Below, one piece after another: positions 61,866 to 64,000 of a stretch of DNA of 64,000 nucleotides. The stretch lies in assembly GCF_014207955.1 (NCBI RefSeq), contig NZ_JACHLK010000007.1, forward strand, positions 310,001-374,000, read 5' to 3'. Numbering within the stretch: position 1 is the stretch's first letter; every line of letters starts with the position of its first letter. The notes under the pieces were generated by a model. The model was not told where the DNA came from. It made no database searches and worked only from the letters and a program-made list of their open reading frames with translations. The translations under genes were made by a program, and so were the position numbers. The DNA comes from Acidovorax soli (GTDB taxonomy: Bacteria > Pseudomonadota > Gammaproteobacteria > Burkholderiales > Burkholderiaceae_C).

Positions 61866-62753
61866 TTATGCGTTTTGCGCTGTGGCGGCCGCCCGGGCCG
61901 CGGCGCGGCGCGCACGTGCCCGCCCGGGCTGCACCTGGGGCACGGCAGCCACCAGCGACTGCGTGTAAGGGTGCTGAGCGTTGCGGAACAGCTCGGCCGG
62001 CGAACCGCGCTCGACAATGCGCCCCTGGTAGAGCACCACGACCTCGTCGCACAGGTGGTTGACCACCGCCAGGTCGTGGCTGATCAGCATGTAGGTGATG
62101 CCGAACTGCTGCTGCAGGTCCTGCATCAGGTTGAGCACCTGGGCCTGCACCGATACGTCGAGCGCGCTCACCGGTTCGTCGGCCACGATGAGGCGCGGGC
62201 GTGTGATGAGCGCGCGCGCAATGGCAATGCGCTGGCGCTGGCCGCCCGAGAATTCGTGCGGGTACTTGTCCAGGTCGTTGGTGCGCAGACCCACCTGCGC
62301 AAGCACCTGGCCGGCCTGCTCGCGCTGGGCAGCGCGGCTGGTCTCGCCCTGGGCCTGCAGCGGCTCGGTGACGATGCGCTCCACCGTCTGGCGCGGGTCG
62401 AGCGAGCCATAGGGGTCCTGGAACACCATCTGGAAATCGCGCCGCGCCTGGCGCAGCTCGGCTGGCGCCAGCGCGTGCAGGTTGCGCCCAAGCAGGTGCA
62501 CCGTGCCAGAGGTGGGCGCATCGAGCGCCATCACCGTGCGCGCCAGGGTCGACTTGCCCGAGCCCGACTCGCCCACGATGCCCAGGCTGCGGCCCGAGGC
62601 GATGGAAAAGCTCACCCCGTTGAGCGCGTGCACCTTGCCGGGTGGGCGAAAGACATGCTCGCGCGGCAGCGTGTATTCGCGCACCAGGTCCGTGACCTGG
62701 AGCAGGGGGCCGTTGGCCGTGGTGGCGGGCGGGGTCTGTGCGTGTGCGTTCAT
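61866..62753 (-). CDS. Dipeptide-type ABC transporter ATP-binding protein, DppF-like
   Basis: This 295-residue ATPase has Walker A GESGSGKSTLAR, Q-loop QMVFQDPYGSLDPR, signature FSGGQRQRI, Walker B LIVADEPVSALD and H-loop LISHDLAVV. The C-terminus lacks the oligopeptide-permease zinc/Fe-S Cys cluster seen in some DppF proteins and ends in an Ala/Arg tail. It pairs with the DppD-like ATPase; the ATG overlaps that gene's stop. Confidence 0.92.
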   Translation of the reverse strand: MNAHAQTPPATTANGPLLQVTDLVREYTLPREHVFRPPGKVHALNGVSFSIASGRSLGIVGESGSGKSTLARTVMALDAPTSGTVHLLGRNLHALAPAELRQARRDFQMVFQDPYGSLDPRQTVERIVTEPLQAQGETSRAAQREQAGQVLAQVGLRTNDLDKYPHEFSGGQRQRIAIARALITRPRLIVADEPVSALDVSVQAQVLNLMQDLQQQFGITYMLISHDLAVVNHLCDEVVVLYQGRIVERGSPAELFRNAQHPYTQSLVAAVPQVQPGRARARRAAARAAATAQNA

Positions 62754-63790
62754 GCGGGCACTCCCACGGCCGGGGCGGGCTGCTGTGCGCTCAGTGCCTG
62801 GGCGATGGCCTCATGGCGCAGGCAGCGCACGGCATGCTCGCCATCCTCGTCGCGGCCCACCACCTGGGCTGCCGGCCGCTCATGGTGGCAGATGTCGATG
62901 GTGTGGCTGCAGCGGCCGGCGAAGGGGCAGCCCGCAGGCAGGTCCACCAGCTCGGGCACGGTGCCGGCGATGGTGGACAGGCGTGGGCGCTCGCCCGGCG
63001 CGTGCACCGCACCGAGGTGCGGGCGTGCAGCGAACAGGCCGCGCGTGTAGGGATGGGCCATGGCCGAGAAGACCGAGGCGGTGGAGCCGCTTTCAACCAC
63101 GCTGCCGCCGTACATCACGAGCATGCGGTCCACGTTCTGCGAAATCACCCCGAGGTCGTGCGAGATGAGGATCAGCGCCATGTTGCGCTCGGCCACCAGG
63201 TCGCTGATGAGGTCCAGGATCTGCTGCTGGATGGTCACGTCCAGTGCGGTGGTGGGTTCGTCGGCGATCAGCAGGTCGGGCCCGCAGGCCAGGGCCATGG
63301 CAATGGTGATGCGCTGGCGCTGCCCGCCCGAGAACTGGTGCGGGTAGGCATCGAAGCGCTGTGCCGCGTTGGGGATGCCCACGCGGTCGAGCAGGGAGAT
63401 GGCTTCCTTGCGCGCTTCGGCCGCACCCATGCCGCGGTGCAGGCGCAGCGGTTCGGCCACCTGGCGGCCGATGGTGTGCACCGGGTTCAGCGCCGTCATG
63501 GGTTCCTGGAACACCATGCCGATGCGGTTGCCGCGCATGCGGCACATCTGCGCATCGCTGCGGCCCACGAGCTCCTCGCCGTCGAAGCGGATGCTGCCGC
63601 TGACCTGGGCACTCTCGGGCAACAGGCCCATGAGCGACATGGCGGTGATGGACTTGCCGCAGCCCGACTCGCCGATCAGGCCCAGGGTTTCGCCGCGTTC
63701 CAGGGCAAAGCTCACGCCGCGCACGGCGTCGGCAGGGCCCCGGTGGGTCTGCAGGCGGATCTGCAGGTTGGAGACTTCAAGCAGGGGCAT
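62750..63790 (-). CDS. Dipeptide-type ABC transporter ATP-binding protein, DppD-like
   Basis: The product is a 346-residue ATPase with Walker [15 protein letters not shown], signature FSGGQRQRI, Walker [13 protein letters not shown] and H-loop LISHDLGVI. The C-terminal oligopeptide-type extension contains [19 protein letters not shown], the Cys-rich motif typical of DppD/OppD. It would pair with the DppF-like subunit. It starts 55 bases after the permease stop. Confidence 0.93.
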   Translation of the reverse strand: MPLLEVSNLQIRLQTHRGPADAVRGVSFALERGETLGLIGESGCGKSITAMSLMGLLPESAQVSGSIRFDGEELVGRSDAQMCRMRGNRIGMVFQEPMTALNPVHTIGRQVAEPLRLHRGMGAAEARKEAISLLDRVGIPNAAQRFDAYPHQFSGGQRQRITIAMALACGPDLLIADEPTTALDVTIQQQILDLISDLVAERNMALILISHDLGVISQNVDRMLVMYGGSVVESGSTASVFSAMAHPYTRGLFAARPHLGAVHAPGERPRLSTIAGTVPELVDLPAGCPFAGRCSHTIDICHHERPAAQVVGRDEDGEHAVRCLRHEAIAQALSAQQPAPAVGVPA

Positions 63791-63845
63791 GGCAGCAGGT
63801 ACTCGTCTTCATCGTCGTCTTGGTCGTTCTTGCTGGCACTGCCAG

Positions 63846-64000
63846 TCACCGCTTGCGCGACAAGCGGGGATCGAGCAGGTCGCGCAGGCCATCGCCGAGC
63901 AGGTTCAGGCCCAGCACAGCCAGCGCGATGGCCACGCCGGGCCACACGGCCAGCAGCGGTGCCTGGAACATCAGCGTCTGCGCCTCGCTGAGCATGCGGC
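63846..64000 (-). CDS. ABC transporter permease, DppC-like (C-terminal 50 residues only)
   Basis: The minus strand from the right edge reads in frame to a TGA at 63846-63848. The visible end is [20 protein letters not shown], then [20 protein letters not shown], then LDPRLSRKR. The last part, [16 protein letters not shown], is the conserved C-terminus of DppC/OppC permeases. The rest lies outside the window. It belongs to the same operon as the two ATPases and the binding protein. Confidence 0.85.
   Translation of the reverse strand, partial: RMLSEAQTLMFQAPLLAVWPGVAIALAVLGLNLLGDGLRDLLDPRLSRKR

Noticed and set aside
58098..63050. Very long open frame (1650 codons) on the plus strand
   Set aside because: It lies antisense to six well-supported genes and its translation is low-complexity His/Gly/Arg/Val, typical of the complement of GC-rich coding DNA.

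Overview
The window is chromosomal DNA, very rich in G and C, from a betaproteobacterium. Gene content and protein style point to Burkholderiales, probably the Comamonadaceae (Acidovorax-like). This is inferred from the ubiE-Tim44-ubiJ-ubiB order, the DUF3683 FAD/Fe-S fusion protein, a Bug-type binding protein, and short intergenic sequences resembling repeats I remember from that family. I see no rRNA, tRNA, insertion sequence, phage or CRISPR array. Coding density is high and no gap exceeds about 300 bases.

Layout. 1-1990: 5' part of a DUF3772/MscS mechanosensitive channel gene (minus strand, cut by the window edge). 2064-7062: minus-strand ugpBAECQ operon for uptake and hydrolysis of glycerol phosphate diesters, with two Pho-box-like sites upstream. 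7361-13545: serA, a 1304-residue FAD/Fe-S/CCG oxidoreductase, a HIT protein and a DUF971 protein. 13760-17844: a ubiquinone cluster (ubiE, a Tim44-domain gene, ubiJ, ubiB), then a sodium:solute symporter. 19443-22277: fmdB-like gene, DUF502 gene and aspS, closed by a strong terminator. 22404-26510: a lipoprotein, a large soluble protein with duplicated Cache-like modules and a CheW-like tail, and nudB. 26485-35059: a LysR regulator divergent from a homoprotocatechuate (Hpa) meta-cleavage operon. 35068-38986: a TPR protein with an altered receiver domain, then a ybhP/clsB-like pair. 39149-40302: folE plus a BLUF blue-light sensor, followed by a 125-base nested-hairpin element. 40511-42505: EamA transporter, DUF429 and a small secreted protein.

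42506-51804 holds a complete copy of the little-understood 'KPN_01854/Avi_7169' locus (peptide-type ABC importer, luciferase-like monooxygenase, two CMD/AhpD-fold proteins), with divergent OsmC and VOC genes. 51897-52580 is a histidine phosphatase. 52587-56610 is a bacteriophytochrome operon: heme oxygenase, BphP kinase, single-domain response regulator and a degenerate kinase/phosphotransfer-like protein. 56749-64000 holds a TPR protein, an unknown membrane-anchored protein, an amidase and a dipeptide/oligopeptide-type ABC transporter that runs off the right edge.

Themes. The cell senses both red light (BphP, with its own biliverdin supply) and blue light (BLUF). It takes up glycerol phosphate esters, aromatic acids and peptide-like solutes. 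Several isolated genes share a -10-like hexamer 6-8 bases before the start codon and lack a Shine-Dalgarno sequence, which suggests leaderless mRNAs. No single region proves a new system. The best leads are the KPN/Avi locus, the phytochrome operon with its phosphotransfer-like partner, the Cache-Cache-CheW protein, and the hairpin element after the BLUF gene.
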